Shown here: one piece after another, positions 46,835 to 56,309 of the stretch
Position numbering within the stretch: position 1 is the stretch's first letter
Layout: each line of letters begins with the position of its first letter
Assembly (NCBI GenBank): GCA_945902075.1
Contig: CAMDMA010000009.1
Span: forward strand, 1-64,000
Reading direction: 5' to 3'
Source: Candidatus Kuenenia stuttgartensis
Lineage (GTDB): Bacteria > Planctomycetota > Phycisphaerae > Phycisphaerales > SM1A02
DNA length: 64,000 nucleotides
Notes under the pieces: model-generated
Told to the model about the DNA's origin: nothing
Database searches by the model: none
Seen by the model: the letters and a program-made list of their open reading frames with translations, nothing else
Made by a program: the position numbers and the translations under genes

Positions 46835-47830
46835 TCAGCCGTCTTGCAACGCTTTCGTCGTCTTTGTCTTTGCGACCTGTGCGTCATGCTCCATTGCAGC
46901 GGCGTGTGCAGCCGCGAGTCGCGGGAAATCGTTGGAAAACCAGGCCTGCCATCGTGCAGCGTCATAGCCAAATGGTGGAGCGGGTTGGCCTATCGAACGC
47001 TCCACGACGGTATTGAGTGCGAAGTGCACTTCGGTACGGTAAATCTCAACCATCGACTCCATAATGCGCAGCACGCTTCCTTCAAAGATCGTGCCGGGTA
47101 TTGGTTGAAATGCACCAGATTCATCACCGACCACCGGAACTGCGCCCGCGATGTAGTTGATGGTCTTCCCGATGGCGATCCATGCTTCGTCGCCGCGCTT
47201 TGCCTTTGGTGGCGCATACTGCGCGGCGATCAGTGGTGGAATCAACGCCGCAGACGCGTGCGCCGAGCCGACCATCGCGGCGCGATTGATGAAGAGTTCA
47301 CGGTCGCCTTCTAAATATCGCGCGAGCACCGATTCGGCTCGTGGTGCAAGCGGTGTTGGAAGTGCGTCTATTGCGCTCTGGCGGATGAGATCGTCGCCGA
47401 TCACCGCATAGTGAATGAGCTGAACTTGTCCGAACGAGGGTTCGTTCGCGAGCGCTGCGAAAAGCGCACGACGGATCCGCGCGTCGCTCGCGATGAGATT
47501 CGGGCGATCTGCTTCTCCGCTGAGAACATTGACCGCAGCTTCAAGCTCGATTGTTGTTCGGAGATTCGCGATCGGAGCGATCACTGCTTCGGTTTCGGCG
47601 GGAGTGTTCGCGTCGGAAATGCCTCGCCCCACAAGTGACCGGATTTTCTTCTGTGCCGCCGCAAGGTCTACTTCAAGGTCTACTTCAAGGTCTACTTCCT
47701 GAGAGCCGCCAGGCTTTCTGGCGGTTGGCGCTGCCGACGAGTCAACGACGGGGTTCGCTGGCGACAGCTGCGGCGATGTCTGGCGCAAGAGGGCGAGCGT
47801 TGTCACGGCGAAGAGAAGGGCGAAATTCAT
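46835..47830 (-). CDS. Exported helical-repeat protein of unknown function
   Basis: Signal-like MNFALLFAVTTLALLRQTSP; ARIRRALFAALANEPSF..IRQSAIDALPTPLAPRAES. Confidence 0.65.
   Translation of the reverse strand: MNFALLFAVTTLALLRQTSPQLSPANPVVDSSAAPTARKPGGSQEVDLEVDLEVDLAAAQKKIRSLVGRGISDANTPAETEAVIAPIANLRTTIELEAAVNVLSGEADRPNLIASDARIRRALFAALANEPSFGQVQLIHYAVIGDDLIRQSAIDALPTPLAPRAESVLARYLEGDRELFINRAAMVGSAHASAALIPPLIAAQYAPPKAKRGDEAWIAIGKTINYIAGAVPVVGDESGAFQPIPGTIFEGSVLRIMESMVEIYRTEVHFALNTVVERSIGQPAPPFGYDAARWQAWFSNDFPRLAAAHAAAMEHDAQVAKTKTTKALQDG
47664..47699. repeat. In-frame 12-bp x3 repeat encoding EVDL x3
   Basis: aggtctacttca x2 plus aggtctacttcc inside the 46835-47830 CDS. Confidence 0.92.
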
Positions 47831-47987
47831 CGATCTGTTCAGTCGTTTGAAGCAGGGTTCGCACGGCAACGGCTACACGCGTTCCACTTCGAATATACGC
47901 AGTAATCGCGCCGTGTCACATCACGCCCCGTCGGTTTTTCGAGATCACGTGTGACAAGCAAAGATTCGTGGATCGTCGTACGCTCGG

Positions 47988-48440
47988 GTGGTGAGCAATA
48001 CCCAGACCGAAGATTCGTCTGATCCATCGCCTTCAAACGCGGCGCCGATGCACAGTACCGCGTCGCTCTTCGCGCGCATCGGACCAGAACCTTTCGCGGA
48101 TATCGCTGCAGGTCTCTACGCGAGGATCGACCGCGACCCGCGGATTCGCGCCATGTTCCCGGAGGATCTCTCACGGGCCAGTGAGTCGGTCCGCGACATG
48201 CGTGAGTTTCTCACCCAGTTTTTTGGCGGCCCCGGCGACTATTCCGCTCGAAAGGGGCACCCGCGATTGCGTGCGCGACACATGAGGTTTGCCATCGACG
48301 TCGCGGCGCGCGACGCCTGGCTCGAACAGGCACTTGCGGCGCTTCGGGAAGCCGCAACCAAACACGGGCTCGATGCATCGCAAGAAGCAGAAATCGCAGA
48401 CTACTTGGTGAGGACTTCGCAGTTCATGATGAACGCATGA
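47988..48440 (+). CDS. Truncated haemoglobin (group II-like)
   Basis: LFARIGPEPFADIAAGLYARIDRDPRIRAMFP..FLTQFFGGPGDYSARKGHPRLRARHMRFAI. GTG at 47988 or 47991. Confidence 0.9.
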   Translation: MVSNTQTEDSSDPSPSNAAPMHSTASLFARIGPEPFADIAAGLYARIDRDPRIRAMFPEDLSRASESVRDMREFLTQFFGGPGDYSARKGHPRLRARHMRFAIDVAARDAWLEQALAALREAATKHGLDASQEAEIADYLVRTSQFMMNA

Positions 48441-48490
48441 TGAATGCATGATGAATGCATGATGAATGCATGATCAGAGCATGATCAAAG
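48425..48490. repeat. 11-bp tandem repeat (catgatgaatg), about 6 copies, spanning the globin stop codon
   Basis: catgatgaacg, catgatgaatg x3, catgatcagag, catgatcaaag. Confidence 0.93.
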
Positions 48491-48531
48491 TACGATCGAC
48501 GAACAAACGGACTTCCGTCGCCAAACGGGGT

Positions 48532-49401
48532 TCATTCTGCAAATGGTTCGACCGTAAATGCGAGCTTTGCAAATGGCGCCATTGCTTTCCCCGCAACTCC
48601 GCGATTCGGAAAGGCGCCGATCTGCACGACGTAGACTTTTCCGTTGGCGCGCTGCTTGACAACGATTCTTGGTTCGCCCAACGAGGTTCCCCGTGCGCGC
48701 TCACGCACAATGGACGCGGTCGCCTCAGCGCGGGCGCGATCAGAAAACGCACCAGCTTGAATGGCATAGTTCGACTCGGGCTTGTTGGCAATCTCCTTCT
48801 TCGCGGTCGATGAACTGAGTGACTCCGCGCGACGGACATCTCTATCTGCGCTTGCGGCCTGCGCGGAGGGCTTTGCAATCATGTTTTCCTCAGGTGGCGG
48901 CAATCCTGCTTTTGAACGCAACGCATTTGCTGCACTTGCCATCTCAGCCTGCTCGTAACCGCGAACGGCGATGGCGAAGGCGCGTCGTCGTTCCGCCCCG
49001 TCGAGATTTTCAGCCGCTCTTGCATACGCGTCCGCCCCTTGTCGCGCGCGATCACGCTGAAACTCGAGCGAGCCGAGACCGATCTGCGCGTCGGTTGCGA
49101 CGGATCGATCGGCTGATTCGCCCGCGAGCGCGAGCAGTCGAGCAGCCTCATCCTCGCGGCCGAGTTTCCATTGAGCCATCCCCTCGATGTAGCGCGCTTG
49201 ATCGAGTTGCACCCCTTGGGCACTCTTCGCCGAGACGCGCGCGGACAAGACCGCTTGACCATAATCGGCAGCGCTGTACGCATCCCCGGCCTGCACCAGC
49301 GTCGATCCGCCATCCGGTCCGCAGGATGCGAGCGACGCAGCGGCCGCGAGTAAAGTCGTAATCGGCAGGGCAACTGGGCAGCGGGGGACGAATCTTCGCA
49401 T
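48532..49401 (-). CDS. SPOR-domain lipoprotein with TPR-like region
   Basis: LAAAASLASC lipobox; C-terminal NYAIQAGAFSDRARAEATASIV..VYVVQIGAFPNRGVAGKAM. Confidence 0.85.
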   Translation of the reverse strand: MRRFVPRCPVALPITTLLAAAASLASCGPDGGSTLVQAGDAYSAADYGQAVLSARVSAKSAQGVQLDQARYIEGMAQWKLGREDEAARLLALAGESADRSVATDAQIGLGSLEFQRDRARQGADAYARAAENLDGAERRRAFAIAVRGYEQAEMASAANALRSKAGLPPPEENMIAKPSAQAASADRDVRRAESLSSSTAKKEIANKPESNYAIQAGAFSDRARAEATASIVRERARGTSLGEPRIVVKQRANGKVYVVQIGAFPNRGVAGKAMAPFAKLAFTVEPFAE

Positions 49402-49480
49402 TGGGGTACTCTAAGGACCCACGGTGCTTCGTGTTCCGTGACGCGAGCCGCTCCCCGCCAAGCATCAAAGGATTGTCCCG

Positions 49481-50953
49481 ATGGAACTCCTCTCTTCGAT
49501 TCGCCGCAATCTTCTGCTTCGCCCGTTCCGAGGAGTGGTTGTCGATGACAGCCGCACCTGGCGCGGAATTGATCTGATGGTTGTTGCGTGGCATATCGCG
49601 CGCGCCGTTGAGCGCCAGAGTCGTACGCAGCGGATTGGAATTTTGCTTCCGACATCCGGCGCGTTTCCTGCGGCAGCGATTGCGGCGTGGACGATCGGTC
49701 GCACGATCGTTCCGCTGAATTACCTGCTTTCACGCAGTGATCTTGAGTATGTCGTTCGCGACGCCGCGCTCGACGCAGTGATCACGATCGGTCCGATGGT
49801 GGATCTCGTCGGCGGATCGATCCCGGGACTCGCCGAGATCCGGCTCGATCAGATGAAGTTCACCGGCATCCCGCCAATCCGAATGACAAACCCGCTTCGT
49901 CGTGATGATGTCGCGGTCGTACTTTACACCTCGGGTACCAGCGGTCGGCCGAAAGGTGTCATGCTGACGTCAGGCAACATCGGCGCAAACGTGCGGCAGG
50001 CAGCGGAGTGGGTGGATTTCGGTGCGCAGGACTCCATTCTCGGCGTGTTGCCGCAGTTTCATTCTTTCGGCCTCACGGTGCTCACCATGCTCCCACTCGC
50101 AACGGGTGCGCGTGCCTTCTACACGGCGCGGTTCATTCCCCGAAAACTGGTGGAACTCGCGCGCAAACACAAGCCGACGGCGATTGTTGCGATTCCTTCG
50201 ATGTACAACGCATTGCGACTCCTGAAGGATGTTTCACCTGCCGATTTTGCCAGTCTGCGATTCGCAGTGTCAGGGGGCGAACCGCTTCCCGAGGTTGTTT
50301 CAGATGGCTTTCTTGAGAAGTTTGGAATCGAAATCAATGAGGGCTACGGGCTCACCGAAACCGCTCCCGTGACCAATTGGTGTCGACCCGCCGAGCAGCG
50401 ACGCAAGTGCGTGGGCAAGGCGCTGCCAGGAATCGAGCAGCGCATTGTCGCGCCCGACGGCCGCGTGCTTGGGCCAAATGAAGACGGCGAGGTTCGCATG
50501 CGCGGACCAAACGTGATGAAGGGATATCTCAACCTGCCTGAGGAAACTGCGGCTGTCTTTGACGAGCACGGATTTTTCAAGACTGGCGATATGGGGCGGC
50601 TTGATGAAAACGGCATGCTCTCGATCACGGGACGCATCAAGGAGATGCTGATCATCGGCGGAGAAAATGTGTTCCCTCGTGAGATCGAAGAGGTTCTCAA
50701 TCGCCACGAGTCTGTGAAGGACTCTGCCGTGATTGGGATGCAGGACGGCATGCGCGGCGAGGTTGCACTTGCGTTCGTCGAGTTAAAGGAAGGTGCGATC
50801 TTCGATGAAGCCGCACTCAAAAGTTTTTGTCGCGAGCACATCGCTGGGTTTAAGGTTCCGCGCGACATCCGACTTCAGAAGGAACTTCCGCGCAATCCGA
50901 CAGGCAAAATCATGCGTCGAAAGTTGTCCGCCGAGATTCCATCGGACAAGTAA
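49481..50953 (+). CDS. AMP-dependent acyl-CoA synthetase/ligase
   Basis: VVLYTSGTSGRPKGVMLTSGN, NEGYGLTETAPV, KTGDMGRLDENGMLSITGRIKEMLIIGGENVFPREIEEVL. Confidence 0.95.
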   Translation: MELLSSIRRNLLLRPFRGVVVDDSRTWRGIDLMVVAWHIARAVERQSRTQRIGILLPTSGAFPAAAIAAWTIGRTIVPLNYLLSRSDLEYVVRDAALDAVITIGPMVDLVGGSIPGLAEIRLDQMKFTGIPPIRMTNPLRRDDVAVVLYTSGTSGRPKGVMLTSGNIGANVRQAAEWVDFGAQDSILGVLPQFHSFGLTVLTMLPLATGARAFYTARFIPRKLVELARKHKPTAIVAIPSMYNALRLLKDVSPADFASLRFAVSGGEPLPEVVSDGFLEKFGIEINEGYGLTETAPVTNWCRPAEQRRKCVGKALPGIEQRIVAPDGRVLGPNEDGEVRMRGPNVMKGYLNLPEETAAVFDEHGFFKTGDMGRLDENGMLSITGRIKEMLIIGGENVFPREIEEVLNRHESVKDSAVIGMQDGMRGEVALAFVELKEGAIFDEAALKSFCREHIAGFKVPRDIRLQKELPRNPTGKIMRRKLSAEIPSDK

Positions 50954-50971
50954 ACCTCGGTGGCGTCGGGG

Positions 50972-51040
50972 ACGGTCACGCACGGCGAGTACGGTCACGC
51001 ACGGCGAGTACGGTCACGCACGGCGAATACGATCACGCAC
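50972..51040. repeat. 19-bp tandem repeat (ggtcacgcacggcgagtac), about 3.6 copies, spanning a stop codon
   Basis: Unit starts at 50974, 50993, 51012, 51031; contains the tca complement of the stop of the minus-strand gene at 51033. Confidence 0.95.
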
Positions 51041-52838
51041 ATCCGCCCCAGGCGGCGAGGAGCAGTGAGAGATCGGCTGCGCCAGTTGTGCCGTCGCCGT
51101 CGAGGTCTCGCGCAGGCGTGCCCCAACCAGCGAGCAGGAGCGACAAGTCGCTTGCGGCCACCATGCCGTCACCATCGAGGTCAAGTGGACAATTGGGGCA
51201 GACGGTGCCGCCCAATGTGAGTGTGAGGACGGCCTCGCCGCTGGCAGCACCCGTCGAAGGGCCGCGCGGGCCCACGCGGAAGAGGTATTCGACGCCGCAC
51301 AGAGCCTCAAAGAGCACCTTGCTTCCGCCAACGCCGACACAGAGTGCAGCATCATCGTTGCAGCCCACAAGCGTCATCGATTTGCAGGAACCGGAGTAGA
51401 TCGCGACGACGGTATCGAACCACGTTCCGCAGGTTTCGACAGACACCGGCCCGCTGCGATCGGAGGTCCAGCGAAACCAGACGTCACTCACGAAGGTTGC
51501 CCCGGCACACGCCTTGGGCAGCTGACCGGCTTCAACGTCAGCACGGAGCGTGTTCAACACCTGTGTGCCCGCCACCGCAGCCTGCGCCGAAGCGCACGTG
51601 TCGTTTGCTGGAGGACCAGTGAGGCAGCTGATGCCCGCCCGTGCCACGCACGATGAGTCCCAAATGTTTTCGCAGCAAAAGGGGTCGGCGGCGCAAACCA
51701 CACCACAGCACGTTGGTTCAGCGCAGCCTGGTGCCTCGTGGGTTGCGAAGCAGGAGCCGGTCGCAGCGTTACAGGTTGAACCGCACTGCTCGACAAGATT
51801 GATCGTGAACGCGTATTTATTCGGCGAGTTACAGGTGATGTCCGCGCCACCGATTGTGGGATACGTTCCCGCTGCGACGATCACGCGATAGTCACCGGCA
51901 GCAAGGCAGACTTTGGCACTCGTCACGTCCACGCAAAGTTGACTCCCGATGTGAATCAGTGCGCTTGCGATCGGTGCACAGGCGGTATCAGGAACAATCG
52001 CAGCCCATGCGACTGGGCTTGAGGAAAAGGTGAGTGAGACGTTGGCCGAGCCATCGCCGTTTGCATCCGCCACCGTGAATCGGAAGACATCCACATCGAT
52101 TGGATCCGTGGTGTCGGCAACCCTACCGAGGGCACCGCGGGTTTGTCGCCCAACGGTCACAGGTTCGGGCAGGCCCCCCGGCTGCGCGTAGCACGGATCG
52201 TTTCCATTCGCGCCACACAACTCTTCTTCCGGCAGCACGTTTGGTTCAAAGATGGGAGCGCATCCCTCGACGCAGATGCTTTGCGCGGCGGTGACACAGA
52301 AAAAGTCCCAGGAGCTACTGCAGCATGTGGGGTCGACTGTGCATACCGCGGTGCAACAGGCGAGATTATCGCAAGCTCCGTTCTGGTGTGCGGTAAAGCA
52401 GCTGCCGGTGCTTGGGACTCCGCACGTTCCCGGTGTTCCCGCGCAGACCGCACCCGCGTAGAGCGCACAACTTGCGTCCCAAGTAGCGGAGCAGCAGAAG
52501 GCGTCGATGGCGCAAACTGCAGCGCAACACGTGGCGTTGTTGCAAGCAGGGTTCGAGTGTGCCGCGAAGCAAGTGCCGTTGACGGACGCGCCGCAGTACC
52601 CGATGCAATTCTGGTTCGCGAGGGACACACATTCGCTGTCCCACGATCCGCTGCAGCAGGTTGGATCAAGCACACAAACGGATGTACAGCAGGTAGCGCT
52701 GTTGCAGCCGCCCGTTCCGTGGGTGGTCAGGCACGACTGGGTGGAGGTACAAACCTGCGCCTCAGCACGACCCGTTGTCAGGAGGACAACGCAGGCTGCG
52801 AGTGCCGCGGTATTCGAGAGGATGCGCATGTCAAGCAT
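51033..52838 (-). CDS. Secreted Cys-rich-repeat protein with dockerin-like C-terminus
   Basis: Four Cx8Cx4CCx3Cx5CCx3WDx2C repeats; C-terminal DLDGDGMVAASDLSLLLAGWG..DLDGDGTTGAADLSLLLAAWG. Confidence 0.85.
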   Translation of the reverse strand: MLDMRILSNTAALAACVVLLTTGRAEAQVCTSTQSCLTTHGTGGCNSATCCTSVCVLDPTCCSGSWDSECVSLANQNCIGYCGASVNGTCFAAHSNPACNNATCCAAVCAIDAFCCSATWDASCALYAGAVCAGTPGTCGVPSTGSCFTAHQNGACDNLACCTAVCTVDPTCCSSSWDFFCVTAAQSICVEGCAPIFEPNVLPEEELCGANGNDPCYAQPGGLPEPVTVGRQTRGALGRVADTTDPIDVDVFRFTVADANGDGSANVSLTFSSSPVAWAAIVPDTACAPIASALIHIGSQLCVDVTSAKVCLAAGDYRVIVAAGTYPTIGGADITCNSPNKYAFTINLVEQCGSTCNAATGSCFATHEAPGCAEPTCCGVVCAADPFCCENIWDSSCVARAGISCLTGPPANDTCASAQAAVAGTQVLNTLRADVEAGQLPKACAGATFVSDVWFRWTSDRSGPVSVETCGTWFDTVVAIYSGSCKSMTLVGCNDDAALCVGVGGSKVLFEALCGVEYLFRVGPRGPSTGAASGEAVLTLTLGGTVCPNCPLDLDGDGMVAASDLSLLLAGWGTPARDLDGDGTTGAADLSLLLAAWGGCA

Positions 52839-52936
52839 GGAGGTTGGAAGGTACGCAGGATTCAGGGGTCGAGCCAACGCGACACGCTCGAATCACTGAA
52901 ATCGCGAGGATGCCGCCGTGTGGTCCCAAACGCAAG

Positions 52937-52974
52937 CGAAAAGACAGCCCCCCGGCCGTTTCCGGCCGGGGGGC
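52937..52974 (-). terminator. Rho-independent terminator of the 53039-55969 gene
   Basis: Perfect 12-bp stem gccccccggccg-tttc-cggccggggggc, minus-strand tail TGTCTTTTC. Confidence 0.85.
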
Positions 52975-53038
52975 AAAGGTTGACCATCACTTGCGATGTA
53001 CCGCGCAGCGCGCTTTCACGCGTCACGATGCACTCGAG

Positions 53039-55969
53039 TTACGGGCAGGCACCCCAGTTGTAGAGGAGCGCCGAGAGGTCAGCGGCGTTGGTCGTGCCGT
53101 CGCCATCGATATCGCCGCCCGGTCCACCCCACGCCAAGAGGAGCGCCGAGAGGTCAGCAGCTGAGACGAAGCCGTCGCCATCGAAATCGCCTGGGCAAGC
53201 CGTACCGCACTTGCCCTGTTGCGTGATGTCGATGGTTCCAGCGCCGAAGCTTGCTGCGCCGAAGCCACCCACGGAGATGTAGTAGGTCGTGCCGCAGACG
53301 GGGGTGAAGAACACCTTCGACTGGAGCAGGCCAGGACCGCAAACGTCGGTGTCGTCGTTGCAAGCAACGAGCGCGCCGTCGCAACCACCCGCAAACACAG
53401 CGATCTTCGTGTCATACGCCGAGCCGCAGAGCGAGATGATGCACTCACCGTCGCCAGCTGCCGAGTAGGAGTACCAGAGGTCGTTGAAGATGTTTGGATT
53501 GCCGAACTTGGTGCAAGCTGCGGTGATGCCGGTAGCCCCAGTCGTATCGAATGGAGTCGAGCCGATCAGCACCGGAAGCGCTGCAGAGCATTCGTCGTTC
53601 TTCGGTCCGGGTACGCCGGCTCCAATGACGAGATCCGTCGCGCCGGTCGCGCCCGCCCAACCGCCTACGCGGATGGTGTAGGTGACGCCTGCATCCATGT
53701 TGATGTTGAGGCTCGAGGCAAACGCCGCGCAACCCGTACCGTCATCGTTGCAACCGAGGATCGTGCCACCTGCAGCCGGGCAAGCGCTCCAAACTTCGAT
53801 ACCCGTGTCGAACGGAGTTGCACCCGAGCAAGTCTCGAGCACCACAGCGCCGGTCGTATCCGGAGTGAAGACGAACCACACGTCCTTCGTGAAGGCCGTG
53901 CCGCCGAAACCACAGCTCGGATCGGCAATTTCGGTGCTCGCAAAGGTGTTGTCGAAGGGATTGGCACCAACGACGGCAACCGCAGCATCCACGCAGTTGT
54001 CGTTTGCCGGGGCCGATGCGTCACAAGCGATGCCAGTCACCGCGAGCGAGTAATCATTGCCGAACTCGAAACCGCATGGGAAGCCAGCGAACACGCCGGG
54101 AAGCGCGACGACCAGATACTGTCCCGGAGGGAAGCAGAAGGTGGTCGTTCCGCCACAGTTCCCCGTGGTCGGTGTGCCGACGATTCCACCGCAAGCGGTG
54201 TCAACGAAGGCTGCGAAGCAAGGCATGTTGGAGTAAATCGTGAGGGTGACTTCGGTCGCCTCAGCGAGGTTGAGCGTGTACCAGTCGGTGTCGCGGGTGT
54301 CAGCGTCGGCCCAGAAGGTGCCGCCCATGATGTCGCCGACCGCAATGGCCTCGGTCTCACCAGCGGAGTTGCAGCCGCCGTTGAGATCCTCGCCACACAG
54401 TTCGGCCTCAGTCGCGGTCGGAGCCGGGAGCTTGCATGAACCAGCGCCGCACGCTCCGCAGAGCAATGCCGCCTGATCCGCGCAGATCTGATCCCACTGG
54501 CTCTCACAGCAGAACGCATCGGCAGCGCAGACGGCCGTGCAGCACGCCTCATCGTTGCAGGACGCGGTGGTGTTCGCCACACAGCAATCGCCTGCGGCCG
54601 GATCGCCGCAAGCAATGACGGTGCTTCCGTAGATCATGGTGAGCGTACCGATGCCGGAGTTGCCAGCCGCGTAGCCACCGACTGCGACCACAACTTCAAC
54701 CCCGGTCGTGCCAGTGAACTCCACCGTCGAGGTGAAGTTGGTGCACGCTGCTGGGCCGTCGTCGTTGCAAGCGACTGCGGAGAATGGATCGCAGCTTCCG
54801 AGGATCGCGAGACGGGTGTCCCATGTCGCGGTCGCGCAGGTGGTCGCCGTCCAGATGCCGTCCTGGGTCGGGGTGAAGCGGTAGTACGTCACGTTGTAGA
54901 GAAGGTCGTCACCGAACGTGCCCGGATCGCAGATTCCAGTGAGGTCGAGGTTGCCCGAGCCGATGGTGGTTGCGAAATCGTTCGGGCCTTCAATGACTGC
55001 GGTCGCAGTCGCGAGGTCGCAACCGCCGCCACCGCCGCCACCGCCGCCCGCGGAAATCGCGAGAGCGCCAGCGCCACCACCGGTGGTGCCGTAGCCGCCA
55101 ACGACCACGATGCAGGTCTGACCCGCGGTCAGATTCGCGGAGGTCTGGCTCTGCAGAGCGCAGAGGTCATCGTTGCAGCCGAGGACGCCGTTGGCCGGAA
55201 CGCAGTCGTTCATCACCGCGATGCGCGTGTCGAAAGTCGCGCCGCCGCAGAGGGAGAACGTGTAAGTGTCGTCCGCCGGAGCAACGAAGCTGAAGTAGAT
55301 CGACTTGTAGATGTTGTGGTTGGTTCCACAGCCAACGATCGCCGTGGGCGTACCCGAATCGGTGCTGTCGAAGGGGTTTGAACCTTCGACAGCAACAAGC
55401 GGCGCAGCACAATCGCTGCCAGCGGCCGGAGGGGGAGCGAAGGAGATATTAAGGTTCGCTGTGCCGACATCGACCGCGGCGTAACCGCCGATACCCACGT
55501 AGTAGGTCGTGCCCGCGACGAGGTCAGACGTCAGCGGAATACCGCCGGTCGATGGGCTAAGCTTGCTCGCCCACGCGGCGTTTCCTGCCGCGCCACAGCC
55601 TGACGAGCAGGCGCAGGTATCGTCGTTGTACGCCACGACAGGCCAGGAGGTGGTTGCGCTGGTCGGGCAGGCCGTCGCGATCGCCATCTTCGTATCAAAG
55701 GCGGATCCGCAGAGGCTGAGGACATACGGGCCAGTTGACGCCGGGGTGAAGGCGTACCAGGCGACGTTGTAAATAGTTGTCGTTCCGCCCGCGACGGTGG
55801 ATTGGGTGAGTTGGTTGGGTGTACCGGCCGCGTTGCCGACGGCGTTGTCGCCGAGCGCAACCTGAACGGCAGTCTCGCACGTCTGGGCCATTGACGCCGA
55901 CGTCACGAACGAAGACACGAGGGCCGCAGCCGTTGTGCTACAGATAAATGTCCATTTCTTCGCACGCAT
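53039..55969 (-). CDS. Large secreted multi-domain protein with dockerin-like C-terminus
   Basis: Signal peptide MRAKKWTFICSTTAAALVSSFVTSASMAQ; repeated SLCGSAFDTKMAI..CNDD..YYVGIGGY modules; one Cys-rich repeat; C-terminal DFDGDGFVSAADLSALLLAWG..DIDGDGTTNAADLSALLYNWG. Confidence 0.88.
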   Translation of the reverse strand: MRAKKWTFICSTTAAALVSSFVTSASMAQTCETAVQVALGDNAVGNAAGTPNQLTQSTVAGGTTTIYNVAWYAFTPASTGPYVLSLCGSAFDTKMAIATACPTSATTSWPVVAYNDDTCACSSGCGAAGNAAWASKLSPSTGGIPLTSDLVAGTTYYVGIGGYAAVDVGTANLNISFAPPPAAGSDCAAPLVAVEGSNPFDSTDSGTPTAIVGCGTNHNIYKSIYFSFVAPADDTYTFSLCGGATFDTRIAVMNDCVPANGVLGCNDDLCALQSQTSANLTAGQTCIVVVGGYGTTGGGAGALAISAGGGGGGGGGCDLATATAVIEGPNDFATTIGSGNLDLTGICDPGTFGDDLLYNVTYYRFTPTQDGIWTATTCATATWDTRLAILGSCDPFSAVACNDDGPAACTNFTSTVEFTGTTGVEVVVAVGGYAAGNSGIGTLTMIYGSTVIACGDPAAGDCCVANTTASCNDEACCTAVCAADAFCCESQWDQICADQAALLCGACGAGSCKLPAPTATEAELCGEDLNGGCNSAGETEAIAVGDIMGGTFWADADTRDTDWYTLNLAEATEVTLTIYSNMPCFAAFVDTACGGIVGTPTTGNCGGTTTFCFPPGQYLVVALPGVFAGFPCGFEFGNDYSLAVTGIACDASAPANDNCVDAAVAVVGANPFDNTFASTEIADPSCGFGGTAFTKDVWFVFTPDTTGAVVLETCSGATPFDTGIEVWSACPAAGGTILGCNDDGTGCAAFASSLNINMDAGVTYTIRVGGWAGATGATDLVIGAGVPGPKNDECSAALPVLIGSTPFDTTGATGITAACTKFGNPNIFNDLWYSYSAAGDGECIISLCGSAYDTKIAVFAGGCDGALVACNDDTDVCGPGLLQSKVFFTPVCGTTYYISVGGFGAASFGAGTIDITQQGKCGTACPGDFDGDGFVSAADLSALLLAWGGPGGDIDGDGTTNAADLSALLYNWGACP

Positions 55970-56309
55970 CTTGTGATCTCCTGAAGGTTGACCTGAACAC
56001 TCTTCTGACGATCCGTTCGGCAACCTCAACGGGCCCCCGAACGTCCAACCTGCTGCGCTGCACCTGCCGCCGGGCGCCGTCTCTCGCGGGGACCCGTTGG
56101 TAAAGTCACGACCACAGCCATAACCCAGCCACGAAGGGCCGGATTGATGCAGACCATAACTCCTTTCTATCACCGTCCAAATCCGAAACTCAATCTTCGA
56201 ATATTTGTGTAACTCCGTCCGGGAGGAGACCCCATCGCTGGAACGAGAGCGGAGAGGAAGTCGTTATATTCTTGGGTCCCGTTCGTCCTGCAAACCTTTG
56301 GAGCATCCC

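Noticed and set aside
52143-53063. 306-aa plus-strand ORF with many Gly/Ala/Cys
   Set aside because: Mirror frame of the Cys-rich repeat gene; the minus strand has signal peptide, regular Cys spacing and dockerin-like tail.
53219-54439. 406-aa plus-strand ORF
   Set aside because: Antisense to the large secreted protein; no start signals or motif.
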